A DNA stretch of 64,000 bases, from NCBI GenBank assembly GCA_016235455.1, contig JACRKZ010000018.1:62001-126000 (forward strand), given 5' to 3'. Position numbers and translations under genes: made by a program. The notes under the pieces were generated by a model, which worked only from the letters and a program-made list of their open reading frames with translations, made no database searches and was not told the origin of the DNA. Shown in pieces: positions 34,972 through 44,390 of this stretch. Source of the DNA: Armatimonadota bacterium (lineage in GTDB: Bacteria > Armatimonadota > UBA10988). Position 1 is the first letter of the stretch, and each line of letters opens with the position of its first letter.

Positions 34972-37070
34972 CCGAACCCACCCGCCTCAGCACGCATCAG
35001 TCGACGCTGCGCCGCTGGTTCCCCAACCACGAGTGGGTGCTGCTCATCCTGCTGGCCGTGGAGGTGGCTCTGTTCTCGGCCACCGGGCGCAACTTCCTGA
35101 CCGTCACCAACGCCTTTGAGCTGGTGCGCAGCGGCTGCGAGGTCGGCCTGCTGGCGCTGGGTATGACGCTGGTCATCATCACCGGCGGCATCGACCTGTC
35201 CGTGGGCTCGATGATGGGCATGGCGGCGATCACGCTGGGCTGGCTGAACAACGTCGCCGGGGTGCCCATCGTGCCGGCCATCGCCGTCGCCCTGGCCATG
35301 GGCGCGCTGGGCGGCTGGATGAATGGCGCGCTCATCGCGCGGCTTGGCGTGCCGCCGCTGATCGTCACGCTGGGCACGTACTCGCTGTTCCGCGGGCTGG
35401 CCGAAGGGCTGACCAAGGGCATCATCAACTACAGCAGCTTCTCCGACGCCTTCAAGGCGCTGGGCAACGGCTATTGGCTGGGCTGCGTGCCGCGTCAGTT
35501 GCCGCTGTTCCTGCTGGTGGCGGTCGGCGTGTGGCTGTTGCTGCACCGCAGCGTCTTTGGCCGACAGCTCTATGCGCTGGGCTGCAGCAAGGAAGGCGCG
35601 CTGCATGCCGGCGTGCCCGTCGGCCGCCGTGTGGTGACGACATACGTGCTCAGCGGCCTGCTGGCGGCGCTGGCGGCCGTGGTCTATGCCGCGCGGCTGG
35701 GCCAGGCCAAGGCGGACGCGGGCACGGGCTTCGAGCTGATGGCCATCACCGCGGTGGTGCTGGGCGGCACGTCCATCGACGGCGGCAAGGGCACCATCCT
35801 AGGCACCATGCTGGGTCTGGCCGCCATCGTCATGTTGGAGAACGGCTTGCGCCTGGCCGGTCAGCAGGCCGAGGCGTCGCAGGTGATGATCGGCGTGCTG
35901 CTGCTGGTCGCCATTCTGGGCCACCGTTTCGGCACGGGTGGCCGCGCGGGCGCCGTCGCAAGTACTTCACGGGATTCGTGCGAGGAGTTTGAGATGAAGA
36001 ACTACCAGGTGGCCATCTTGAGCGTGGCCATGCTGCTGAGCGCGCTCATCGTGGCGGGCAGCAACAAGAAGGTGGCCGAGCAGATGAGCCTGCTGAGCGC
36101 CGCGCCGCCCGTCGCGGCGACGCAGCGGGCGGGCGCGCCACCACCGCCGCCGCCGGCCAAGAAGCTGACCATCGCCCTGATGCCCAAGAACAAGGGCGAG
36201 CCCTACTTCCTGAGCTGCAAGAAGGGCGCCGACGAAGCCGTGGCAGCGCTCGGCGGCCAGGTCGAGTTCCTGTGGGACGGCCCGGCCAACCCCGATCCCA
36301 GCAAGCAGAATGAGGTCATCGACGCCTGGATCACCCGCGGCGTGGACGTCATCGCCGCCAGTGTGGAGAACAAGGAAGCCATCTCCACGGTGCTCAAGAA
36401 GGCCCGCGCCAAGGGCATCAAGGTCATCTGCTGGGACGCCGACGCCGTGGCCGACGCGCGTGACTTCATGGTCCAGCAGGCCACGCCCGAAGGCATCGGC
36501 ACCGCGCTCATGGACGAGGCGGCGCGCGTCATGGGCAACAAGGGCACCTTCGCCATCGTCACCGCCTCACTCACCGCCGCCAACCAGAACGAGTGGATCG
36601 AGTACATCAAGAAGCGCCTGGCGGCCAAGTACCCCGACATCAAGCTGGCCACCATCGAGCCCAGCGAAGGCAAGCGCGACGTGGCCATGACGCGTACCTC
36701 GGCGCTGCTCAAGGCCAACCCCGACGTGAAGCTGGTCATGGGCATCGCCGCGCCGGCCGTGCCGGGCGCCGCCGAGGCCGTGGTGCAGTCGGGCCGCAAG
36801 GACGTCAAGGTCATCGGCCTGTCGCTGCCCAGCCTGTGCCGCGAGTTCATCCACAAGGGTGTGGTGGATTGCATCGTGCTGTGGAACACGGTGGACCTGG
36901 GCTACCTGACGGTCCATGCCGCGCGCGCCCTGGCCCAGGGCGACATCAAGGCCGGCTCGACCACCATGGAAGCGGGCCGCCTGGGCAAGATCGAGATCGC
37001 CGGCGACCAGGTGTTGCTGGGCAAGCCGTTCGTGTTCAACAAGGACAACGTCGACCAGTTCGACTTCTAG
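34968..37070 (+). CDS. Second CUT2 permease continuous in frame with the substrate-binding protein
   Basis: One 701-codon frame from ATG 34968 to TAG 37070. Residues 1-325 are a normal RbsC/RhaQ-type permease (TLVIITGGIDLSVGSMMG, GVPPLIVTLGTYSLFRG, GGTSIDGGKGTILGTMLG). Instead of a stop after GHRFGTGGRAGAV there is a short linker (ASTSRDSCEEFE) that runs straight into the binding protein at Met343, which has its own ribosome site (see 35994). If translated through, the permease C-terminus in the cytoplasm would pass via the hydrophobic segment YQVAILSVAMLLSALIVAG to an external binding domain, a topologically sensible fusion. Separate translation of both products, with the permease stop lost, is the alternative. 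Fused binding domains are known in type I importers but I recall none in CUT2 systems. Confidence 0.8.
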   Translation: MTEPTRLSTHQSTLRRWFPNHEWVLLILLAVEVALFSATGRNFLTVTNAFELVRSGCEVGLLALGMTLVIITGGIDLSVGSMMGMAAITLGWLNNVAGVPIVPAIAVALAMGALGGWMNGALIARLGVPPLIVTLGTYSLFRGLAEGLTKGIINYSSFSDAFKALGNGYWLGCVPRQLPLFLLVAVGVWLLLHRSVFGRQLYALGCSKEGALHAGVPVGRRVVTTYVLSGLLAALAAVVYAARLGQAKADAGTGFELMAITAVVLGGTSIDGGKGTILGTMLGLAAIVMLENGLRLAGQQAEASQVMIGVLLLVAILGHRFGTGGRAGAVASTSRDSCEEFEMKNYQVAILSVAMLLSALIVAGSNKKVAEQMSLLSAAPPVAATQRAGAPPPPPPAKKLTIALMPKNKGEPYFLSCKKGADEAVAALGGQVEFLWDGPANPDPSKQNEVIDAWITRGVDVIAASVENKEAISTVLKKARAKGIKVICWDADAVADARDFMVQQATPEGIGTALMDEAARVMGNKGTFAIVTASLTAANQNEWIEYIKKRLAAKYPDIKLATIEPSEGKRDVAMTRTSALLKANPDVKLVMGIAAPAVPGAAEAVVQSGRKDVKVIGLSLPSLCREFIHKGVVDCIVLWNTVDLGYLTVHAARALAQGDIKAGSTTMEAGRLGKIEIAGDQVLLGKPFVFNKDNVDQFDF
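35994..37070 (+). CDS. rhaS: Rhamnose-type ABC transporter substrate-binding protein (RhaS-like), alternative separate product
   Basis: 358 aa if begun at ATG 35994, preceded by GAGGAG at 6 nt, a better site than most in the window. An uncleaved-looking anchor (residues 4-22) is followed by a Pro-rich linker (APPPPPPAKK) and a periplasmic-binding fold. Blocks agree with RhaS as I recall it: IALMPKNKGEPYF, VICWDADAVADARDFMVQQ, NQNEWIEYIKKRL, VIGLSLPSLCREFIHKGVV, LWNTVDLGYLTVHAA and the C-terminal VLLGKPFVFNKDNVDQFDF. It delivers rhamnose or a similar deoxy-sugar to the permeases. Autoinducer-2-type ligands are a second possibility, since LsrB is related. Confidence 0.8.
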   Translation: MKNYQVAILSVAMLLSALIVAGSNKKVAEQMSLLSAAPPVAATQRAGAPPPPPPAKKLTIALMPKNKGEPYFLSCKKGADEAVAALGGQVEFLWDGPANPDPSKQNEVIDAWITRGVDVIAASVENKEAISTVLKKARAKGIKVICWDADAVADARDFMVQQATPEGIGTALMDEAARVMGNKGTFAIVTASLTAANQNEWIEYIKKRLAAKYPDIKLATIEPSEGKRDVAMTRTSALLKANPDVKLVMGIAAPAVPGAAEAVVQSGRKDVKVIGLSLPSLCREFIHKGVVDCIVLWNTVDLGYLTVHAARALAQGDIKAGSTTMEAGRLGKIEIAGDQVLLGKPFVFNKDNVDQFDF

Positions 37071-37141
37071 CGTCGCGGTCGGCTTCGCCTCTGACCGACC
37101 GGATGGCGACGCCGTTGGGAACGTCGGGCCTTCGACCCGAT

Positions 37142-37159
37142 GCCACGCTGGAGCGTGGC
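37142..37159. repeat. Short perfect palindrome, REP-like
   Basis: GCCACGCT-GG-AGCGTGGC, stem of 8 with a 2-nt loop, between the binding-protein stop (37070) and the next start (37185). It could terminate the ABC operon or be a dispersed repeat; no T-tract. Confidence 0.4.
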
Positions 37160-37184
37160 GGTCCGGTAGAGGTAGGCTAGAACC

Positions 37185-40100
37185 ATGGACTGGCGGTGGC
37201 TGGCGGCGGCGTTGATGGTACTGTCGGCCGCCAGGGCCGAGGAGGCCTGGCACGCCGATCTCCTGGCGGCCAATGCGTGGCAGCCTCAGCCCGGCTGGCA
37301 GGCCAACCCATCCGCCGCCGCCACCGCCCAAGGCGCCGCCGATGGCCTGACGTTCCGGGTCCCCGAGCCCGGCCGGGCCATGAAGTGGGTCTACAGCGGC
37401 GCCGAACTGCTAGACCTCGAGCTGTTCCCCTACCTCGTCTTCACCTACACGGCGACCGGCGTCAGCCCGACCACCGACTACCTGCTGTGGGCTGCCGGCG
37501 ACGGCGGCGGTGATGGCGTGCGGCTGCTGCGCGGCGCCGATATCGTCGCCGACGGTCGGGCGCACACGCTGGCCTTCAACCTGGCCGACCTGGGCCTGCG
37601 CGAGCCGATCACGCGGCTGGCGCTGGGCATGAGCGCCGACCCGGCGCGCGCCGCGTCCGTGCGCGTTGCTGGCCTGGCCCAACTCGAGGCACCTCCCGCG
37701 GGTGCCGAGCGCCGGCCCGCCGACGCCGGGCCCGGCCAGAGCTGGCCATTGGCCCTGGCGCCGGTGGACGGTTGGGCGATGCAGCCCGGCTGGCTGGCCA
37801 ATCCCGACGACGCCGCGCGCATCGAGGCGGCCGGCGACCGGCTGCGGCTGAGCGTGCCCACGGCAGCCCGCGGCGGCAAGTGGCGGCACCTGTTGCCCCA
37901 ACCCATCACTCGCGCGCGGTTCGTGGCCCTGCGTTACCGCGCCTCGGGCATCGCGGCCGGTGGTGACTATGCCCTGCACGTCTCGTCCAGCGGCTCCGGC
38001 AAGGCGCTGGACGAGCAGGATGCAATAACGCGCGGCGCGCTGGTGTGTGATGGCGGATGGCATACAGCCATCGCACCCGTGACCGTGGCCGACATCCGCA
38101 TGGTGGCCCTGCAAGTACAGGCCGCGCAGCCTGGCGCGTGGCTGGAAGTGGCCAGCATCGCCTTCAGCGAGCGCCGGCCCAAGCCCACCGGCGTTGAGGG
38201 CATCGAGCCGTCCGACGGCTGGGAAGCGGCGACGGTCAAGGCGACCTCGCTGCCCATCTCGCCCATGGCCGGCACGCCGACCAAGCGGCAGACGGCCTGC
38301 GGCGTGCCGTTCACCGTGGCCCTCAACCCGCCCGGGACGGGCGTGCGCGCGTTGGGCGACATCGATCAGCCCGTGTCGGGCAGCGGGCGAACGCTGTATC
38401 TGTTGATGAACACGCACCTGGCCGAGAGCGAGGAGCCGTCGCTGCGCTCCGCGGGCAGTGGCGTAGTGCGCCAGGTGGAGCGCTTCGTGGCGCGCATCGA
38501 GTATGCCGACGGCCTGGCCGACGAGCAGATGCCGTGGTCGGTCACCGCGCAGCGCTACCAGGTTGGCCAGGGCCTGTCGGTCGGCGCGCTCGACCTGGAC
38601 CCGGCACGGCAACTCAAGCGCCTGGTGCTGCGCGACCGCTACCCGCGCGGCTCGTTCGCCTTGCTCGGCGCCTCGCTCTCGGCCCAGGCCGTGCCCGGCC
38701 AACCAGCGCCGGTGCCGCCGGTGCTGGTGCCCGCGGTCAAGCCGGCCGCGGCGCCGCGGCCGTCATTTCGTCGTACCGGCACGCGCGTCGTCATCGGCTC
38801 GGGCAGCCTGGAGCTGACTCTGGAGACCGTGCCCGGCCTGACCGTGGTCGGCGGCCGGCTGCCGCTGACGCCCAAGGTGCCGCTGCAACTGGCGCCCGGG
38901 CCGCTCTTCCGCATCGCCGTCGGTGCCGCGGAGCCGGTCGGGTCTGAGGGGTTCGTCACCCGGCGCATCGAGCAGCCGCGCGACAGCCTGCGGCTGGAAC
39001 TGGTGCATGAGCGCACCGTGGTGCGGCTGGTCTTCGACATGCGCACGCCCGACGCGGTCGGCGTGAGCGCCGAGGTCGACGCGCCCGAGCCGGCGCGGTT
39101 GGTGCTGCCCGAACTGAGCGGGATCGGCTTCGGCGGCGAGACCTGGTACTGGATGCCGCGGCGCGGCGCGGTGGTGAACCATTCGCCGATCAGCCTGGAG
39201 GAGGCTTATTCGGGCGCGATGCCGATGCAGATCATCGGCGCCTTCGACCCCGCCGCGGCGGCCGGCCTGTTCGTGCAGACCGACGACCGGTCCGGCGCCA
39301 AGCGCCGCTACCAGGTGGCCAAGGACGGTGCTGGCGTGCGCCTGGGCGTGGCCTGGGAAGGCGTGCGCGGCTCTGTGCCGCGTACGCTCATCGGTGGCCA
39401 CTCGGGCGACTGGCATGTGCCATTCGCGCGGTACCGAGCCTGGGCTGAGCGCTGGAACAAGCCGGCTGCACCGCGCAAGGCGTGGTTCAGGCAGGTCTTC
39501 TCGTTCCGCCAGCAGTTCATGCACTTTGCCCTGCCTGAGCCCAGCGGCATGTTCGACGCCGCCACCAAGCAACTCCACCTGGCCGAGGTGCTGGCCGCGG
39601 ATGCCAAGGCATTCGGCGGCTGCGACTACCTGCACCTGTTCGACTGGGGCTGGGATCCCAAGCGTGGCCGCTGTGGCGACTATCTACCGTGGGACCTGCT
39701 GGGCGGCGCCGCGCCGTTCGCCCAGCAGGTCAAGGCAGTGCAGGACGCCGGCACGCCCGTCGGGCTGTACATCGAAGGCATCCTGGTCGACCCGGAGTCA
39801 CAACTCGGTGCGCAGCACGGCAAGGAGTGGCAGTTGCTCGGCCCCGAGGGCAAGCCGTACGGGTTCTTCGCGCCAAGCTTCAACATGTGCCCGCACGTTC
39901 CCGCCTGGCAGGACACGCTGGCCGCCACCTACGGTCGTGTGGCCAAGGAGACCGGTGCCCGCGGCTTCTACGTGGATGAGTATGGCTTCGCCGGCGCCGA
40001 CCACGCCTGCTACAGCCCAGCGCACAACCACCCCGCCGGCGCCTGGCCGACGCTCGGCGAGCAGGCCATGCTGACCAAGATCCGCGCCGCAGTTGGCCCC

Positions 40101-40718
40101 GACGCCGCGCTCTACACCGAGGAGAGCCCGGTCGACATCAACAACGCCCTGCAGGACGGCAGCTTCACCTACGCCATCAGCTCGGTCAACGACGAATGGT
40201 CGCCTACGCACCTCAACCTATACCGCTTTGCCTTCCCGACCTTCAAGACGTTCGAGATCATTGTCTGCGACCAGCCCCTGGGCAGCAATCTGGAGGCCGT
40301 GCGCCGCATCGCCTTCAACGGTGAAGGCATCTGGCTGGAAGGCATCGCGAGCCGCTGGTTCTCGCCCGAGACGCGCGCCGAGATCGCCCGCTACCACGCC
40401 GTACTGCGGCGCGAGGCCGCCTGCTTCGCCGGCGACTGGCCGACACCGCTGGTGCCGACACTCTCGGGCGAGGTCTACGCCAACCGCTTCGACGACCGGG
40501 CCGGCGGCGGCGGGGTGAGTTGCTGGACGGTCTACAACACCGCCTACCGCACCGCACGCGGGACGCTGCTGGCCGTTGAGCACCGCGCGGGCGTCGTCTA
40601 TCGTGACGAGCTGACCGGCCAGGAGATCAAACCCACGGTGCGCGGCGCCCAGGACCTGCTGAGCCTGGAACTCGGCCCGCGCGCGGTGACCATCGTCTCG
40701 CGCAAGCCGCGCGGCTAG
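37185..40718 (+). CDS. Large secreted DUF6259-type glycoside hydrolase-like protein
   Basis: 1177 aa with a signal peptide (MDWRWLAAALMVLSAARA, cut before EEAW). Two diverged copies of a roughly 150-residue beta-sandwich module lead (WQPQPGWQANPSAAATAQGA near residue 31 and WAMQPGWLANPDDAARIEAA near 197), likely carbohydrate-binding. The C-terminal half is the DUF6259 catalytic-like region with a TIM-barrel pattern: YLHLFDWGWDPKRGRCGDY, GLYIEGILVD, FYVDEYGF, LYTEESPVDINNALQDG. The Asp/Glu residues in VDEYG and TEES are candidate catalytic residues by position. Substrate unknown. It lies between the ABC operon and another giant enzyme gene on the same strand. Confidence 0.65.
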   Translation: MDWRWLAAALMVLSAARAEEAWHADLLAANAWQPQPGWQANPSAAATAQGAADGLTFRVPEPGRAMKWVYSGAELLDLELFPYLVFTYTATGVSPTTDYLLWAAGDGGGDGVRLLRGADIVADGRAHTLAFNLADLGLREPITRLALGMSADPARAASVRVAGLAQLEAPPAGAERRPADAGPGQSWPLALAPVDGWAMQPGWLANPDDAARIEAAGDRLRLSVPTAARGGKWRHLLPQPITRARFVALRYRASGIAAGGDYALHVSSSGSGKALDEQDAITRGALVCDGGWHTAIAPVTVADIRMVALQVQAAQPGAWLEVASIAFSERRPKPTGVEGIEPSDGWEAATVKATSLPISPMAGTPTKRQTACGVPFTVALNPPGTGVRALGDIDQPVSGSGRTLYLLMNTHLAESEEPSLRSAGSGVVRQVERFVARIEYADGLADEQMPWSVTAQRYQVGQGLSVGALDLDPARQLKRLVLRDRYPRGSFALLGASLSAQAVPGQPAPVPPVLVPAVKPAAAPRPSFRRTGTRVVIGSGSLELTLETVPGLTVVGGRLPLTPKVPLQLAPGPLFRIAVGAAEPVGSEGFVTRRIEQPRDSLRLELVHERTVVRLVFDMRTPDAVGVSAEVDAPEPARLVLPELSGIGFGGETWYWMPRRGAVVNHSPISLEEAYSGAMPMQIIGAFDPAAAAGLFVQTDDRSGAKRRYQVAKDGAGVRLGVAWEGVRGSVPRTLIGGHSGDWHVPFARYRAWAERWNKPAAPRKAWFRQVFSFRQQFMHFALPEPSGMFDAATKQLHLAEVLAADAKAFGGCDYLHLFDWGWDPKRGRCGDYLPWDLLGGAAPFAQQVKAVQDAGTPVGLYIEGILVDPESQLGAQHGKEWQLLGPEGKPYGFFAPSFNMCPHVPAWQDTLAATYGRVAKETGARGFYVDEYGFAGADHACYSPAHNHPAGAWPTLGEQAMLTKIRAAVGPDAALYTEESPVDINNALQDGSFTYAISSVNDEWSPTHLNLYRFAFPTFKTFEIIVCDQPLGSNLEAVRRIAFNGEGIWLEGIASRWFSPETRAEIARYHAVLRREAACFAGDWPTPLVPTLSGEVYANRFDDRAGGGGVSCWTVYNTAYRTARGTLLAVEHRAGVVYRDELTGQEIKPTVRGAQDLLSLELGPRAVTIVSRKPRG

Positions 40719-40759
40719 CGATCGCCCGGCCGACTCACGCTCGCCACAGCGCCATCGGC

Positions 40760-40789
40760 TTGACGCCACGACCCACCGTGTGATATGAC
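40760..40789 (+). promoter_or_regulatory. Promoter candidate for the clan-A glycosidase gene
   Basis: TTGACG (40760-40765), 18-bp spacer, TATGAC (40784-40789), about 40 bp before the ATG at 40830. Confidence 0.35.
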
Positions 40790-40829
40790 CATTCTAGAAG
40801 GCTCGGCGACGAGACCGACGGAGTGGAAG

Positions 40830-43800
40830 ATGCGGCGATGGTTGGTGCTGCTGGGCGTGGTGGCATGTGGTGGCGTGTGGGGCCAGATGGTCACCGGCTC
40901 GGGCATGCCGGGCTACGGTGAGGCTCTGGGCCTGACGCGCGAGCAGATCGCGCGCGACGTCACGGCGCAGTTCATTCGGGCCAGTGCACCGGGCAACGTG
41001 CTGTGGCCGGGCGACCGCTATGCGGTGACCTTCCAGGTGGTCAACGCCGGGCGCGAGCCGGTGGCCGCCAAGGGCAGCCTGCAGTGCATTCCCTATGGCA
41101 CCAAGGGCCAGTCGGGCGACATCTGGGTGCCGCGCGTCATTGGCCTGGGCGTGGCCACCAAGGTGCCTTGCGCCGTCGACCTGGCGCCCGGCGCGTTCGT
41201 CAATCTGACGCTGGCCGTGCCGGTACCCGAGCGGCTGGGCGCCTACGCCATGGTGCTCGACCTGCCGGGCCACGGGCGCCGCTTCGTCACCTCGTGCGTG
41301 CGCACCTTCCGCGCCGAGACCGCGCCGGTGGAGTTCCCGCAACTGTGTCTCGACGTGTCCGACACCGATGTCCTAACCCGCCTGGGCGCCTACCCCAACC
41401 GCGTCGGTATCGGCTACAAGCCAACGACCGACAAGGACTTCGACGAGTGGTGGCAGCGCTCGGTGGTCAAGCCGCTCGAGGGCTATCGCCAGGCCAAGCT
41501 GCCGGTCACCGTGGAGATCGGCGGGGGCGCCTTCAATGCGCCCGAGCAGCCCATGGGCCGGCCGCGTCCGTGGCTCGACGACAAGGGCGTCATGCTGGAC
41601 ACCAAGTTCGACCTGGCCTGGCTGCCGAGCTACGACAACGACTTCCGCGCCTTCGTCGACAAGCTGGTCAGCGCGTATGGCTGGCCACGCGGGCCGATGA
41701 ACGGCATCAAGCTGTGGAATGAGCCGTGGGAAGGCATCTCCATCTCCGGCTGGGGCGCCGACCTGCCGCGCTACCGTGAGATCTTCGGCGCGCTCTGCGA
41801 GGCCACCGACGCCGCGCGCAAGCGCGAGAAGCTCAACGTGCTCATCGGCGGTTGCGACAGCTCGTCGAACACGTTCGACAAGCTGTTTGGCGACGGCAGC
41901 GACGACTTCCTCAAGTACCTGGACTTCGTCAGCATCCATTACCAGGGCATGTTCCCGCCGTCGACCGTCAAGGCCTGGGCCGACCGCAAGGGCCCCAACG
42001 GGCGCGTGAAGGTGTGGGACACCGAGAGCTGGGTGGCCAACGTCGACGACCGCGTGGCGGCGGTGATCGCCACCAACCTGTCCACCGGCCATGACCGCGC
42101 CGTGGGCATCTACGGCGGCAACATCGCCACCGAGTGGCACTCCACCGGCGCGGAGATCCTGGCCGAGGGCGGCAAGCGGCAGCGCATCGATGTCGTCCAC
42201 GCCTGGTCCGTCGCGGCGTCGGTGGGCGCGGCCAACCATTTCATCGGCGAGCGGCGGTTCAAGGGCCTGTTGTTCAAGAACGGGCTGCCTTGGGTCATGG
42301 CCTTCCACGGCTTGCCCAAGGGCGGCGCCGCCAATCCGGAGGACGGCACGGTTGTCGTGGTTGGGGACATTGGCGAGGAGTTCGGCAGCGACAGCGTCAT
42401 GTTCCGCACGGCGCGCGGGCTGGCCGAGCTGAAGCACAAGGCCGAGCTACGGACCAGACTGGCCGAACTGCCGGCCGACGCGGCCAAGGAGCGCGCCGAA
42501 CTTGAGACCGCGCTGGCCAAGGACGAGCCGCTGACCGGCGGCAGCCTGAGCATCGCCGACGGCGGCGGCCGGTTCCGCCTGTACGACTTCTACGGCAACC
42601 CCGTGCCGGCGACGAACGGCCGCATCACCGTGCCGCTCGACCATCGCGGCTTCTACCTGCGCGCCGACGGCAAGCCGGGCTCGTTCGAGGCCCTGCTGAC
42701 GGCCATCAAGCTCGGCCGCACCGACGGCATCGAGGCGCTGGCCACGGTCTGCCACGACCTGACCGAGCCCATCGTCAGCCGGCCGACACTCCGCCTGGAG
42801 CTGACCAATGTGCTGAACCGGCCACTGCGCGGCAAGCTGGAGCTGACCGTCGCGGGCTTGGCCCTGGATTACCCGGCGCAGCTGGCTTTCGGCCGGCACG
42901 AGACGCTGTACGTGCCGGTCAAAGTCACCGGCGGCAGCGCCAACGCGGCCAACAGCTACCCGCTGAGCCTGCGCTTCCGCGCGGACGACGGCGCGGTCGC
43001 CGAGCATGACGAGGTGCTCCACGTCAACCACGTGTCGCGCGCGGTGATCGCGGTCGATGGCCAGCTCGACGACTGGGACCAGGCCTTGCCGCAGACCATC
43101 GCGCCGGACAACAACCGGCAGCCAACCTTGACCGAGGCTGCGTGGTTCCCGTTCCGCAACTTCGACACCAGCCTCAAAGGCGGCTTCGCCACCGGTTGGC
43201 TGGCCTACGACGACCACAACCTGTATTTCGCGGCGAAGGTGGCCGACAGCACGCCTGACGAGGGCATGCCGCGGTTCGAGACGCTGAACCCCGACGAGTA
43301 CTTCTACCCCGAGGTCAGCTACTCCAAGGAGGCGGCCGGCGGCGAGGCCAGCGACTTCTCGGCACGCTGGACGGGCAAAGTACGCACCAAGGGCGCCGGC
43401 GACTATACGTTCACCACGCGCAGCGACGACGGCGTGCGGCTGTGGGTTGACGGCAAGCTGCTGGTCGACAACTGGACCGGGCATGGCCCGACCGACGACA
43501 AGGACACGCTCAAGCTGGCGGCCGACACCAGCTACGACCTCAAACTGGAGTACTTCCAGGGCGGCGGTGGCTGCACACTCAGCCTGTCGTGGGAGGGACC
43601 GGGCCTCGACAAGCAGATCATCCCCACCGAGCAGCTGCGCACCGCGACCGATATGCCGGGGCTGGATGTCGAGTTCTTCCGCGGCAACGACCTGAAGAAC
43701 AGCGCCAGTCGCCGCGTGGATGCGGTGGTCGACTACCCGACCTTCTCGGGCAATCCCAACGCGCCGGACTTCGGCAAGCCGCGGATGGCGCTGAAGGAGT

Positions 43801-44375
43801 ACCGCTGGCCGGCCGGCGTGCGGCGCTATTCGTATCGCAAGGATCCTGAGCTGCCCGCGGGCAACGCGCCGAACCACGACAACATCCAACTGGGGTTCAA
43901 TGTGCTGCCGTCCGAGAGCAAGCCATGGTACTCGCATCCGGCAGGCACCATGCCCGGCTACATCGGCTACTACGACACCGACTACGAGTATGCGCTGAAC
44001 CCCGTGGCCGAGCGCTATGGCGGCGGCACGGAGATCTGGCGGCTGCGCTACCCCGGCATGCCGGCCAAGCACTTCTACCCGCGCCAGGGCGCCTCACCGC
44101 TGGACGGCCCCGCCAAGGGCGGCAAACTGGTCATCCGTCGCGACGGCAACACGCGGCTGGTCGAGTGCAGCCTGCCCTGGACCGAGATCCCCGCGGTCAA
44201 GGCGGCGGTCGATGGCGGCCAGTTCGTCAAGTTCAGCTTCCGCGTGAACGACAACGCCGGTGGTGGCTGCATGGAGTTGGCGCGCCGCCGCAGCGTGGCC
44301 AAGCGCAATGGCTCGTTCCATGTTGACTGGGCCGAACACTGGGCCAACGAGGTCGAGTTCGGGTTCGGCAAATGA
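40830..44375 (+). CDS. Giant secreted clan GH-A glycosidase with CBM9-like domain split by a PA14 domain
   Basis: 1181 aa from ATG 40830, chosen over an in-frame ATG at 40785 because GGAG lies six bases upstream and the signal peptide MRRWLVLLGVVACGGVWG then starts the protein. A beta-sandwich (residues 40-165) precedes a TIM barrel whose two Glu residues sit 101 apart: Glu298 in LWNEPWEG (acid/base) and Glu399 in VWDTESW (nucleophile), as in GH39/GH5-type enzymes. From about residue 745 a CBM9/DOMON-like domain begins (VIAVDGQLDDWDQALP), is interrupted by a PA14 domain at about 833-937 (RSDDGVRLWVDGKLLVDNW), and resumes to the C-terminus (WRLRYPGM, VECSLPWTEIPA, FRVNDNAGGG). PA14 domains bind sugars. 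Substrate unknown. Confidence 0.75.
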   Translation: MRRWLVLLGVVACGGVWGQMVTGSGMPGYGEALGLTREQIARDVTAQFIRASAPGNVLWPGDRYAVTFQVVNAGREPVAAKGSLQCIPYGTKGQSGDIWVPRVIGLGVATKVPCAVDLAPGAFVNLTLAVPVPERLGAYAMVLDLPGHGRRFVTSCVRTFRAETAPVEFPQLCLDVSDTDVLTRLGAYPNRVGIGYKPTTDKDFDEWWQRSVVKPLEGYRQAKLPVTVEIGGGAFNAPEQPMGRPRPWLDDKGVMLDTKFDLAWLPSYDNDFRAFVDKLVSAYGWPRGPMNGIKLWNEPWEGISISGWGADLPRYREIFGALCEATDAARKREKLNVLIGGCDSSSNTFDKLFGDGSDDFLKYLDFVSIHYQGMFPPSTVKAWADRKGPNGRVKVWDTESWVANVDDRVAAVIATNLSTGHDRAVGIYGGNIATEWHSTGAEILAEGGKRQRIDVVHAWSVAASVGAANHFIGERRFKGLLFKNGLPWVMAFHGLPKGGAANPEDGTVVVVGDIGEEFGSDSVMFRTARGLAELKHKAELRTRLAELPADAAKERAELETALAKDEPLTGGSLSIADGGGRFRLYDFYGNPVPATNGRITVPLDHRGFYLRADGKPGSFEALLTAIKLGRTDGIEALATVCHDLTEPIVSRPTLRLELTNVLNRPLRGKLELTVAGLALDYPAQLAFGRHETLYVPVKVTGGSANAANSYPLSLRFRADDGAVAEHDEVLHVNHVSRAVIAVDGQLDDWDQALPQTIAPDNNRQPTLTEAAWFPFRNFDTSLKGGFATGWLAYDDHNLYFAAKVADSTPDEGMPRFETLNPDEYFYPEVSYSKEAAGGEASDFSARWTGKVRTKGAGDYTFTTRSDDGVRLWVDGKLLVDNWTGHGPTDDKDTLKLAADTSYDLKLEYFQGGGGCTLSLSWEGPGLDKQIIPTEQLRTATDMPGLDVEFFRGNDLKNSASRRVDAVVDYPTFSGNPNAPDFGKPRMALKEYRWPAGVRRYSYRKDPELPAGNAPNHDNIQLGFNVLPSESKPWYSHPAGTMPGYIGYYDTDYEYALNPVAERYGGGTEIWRLRYPGMPAKHFYPRQGASPLDGPAKGGKLVIRRDGNTRLVECSLPWTEIPAVKAAVDGGQFVKFSFRVNDNAGGGCMELARRRSVAKRNGSFHVDWAEHWANEVEFGFGK

Positions 44376-44390
44376 GGCGCGCTGCGAGCC

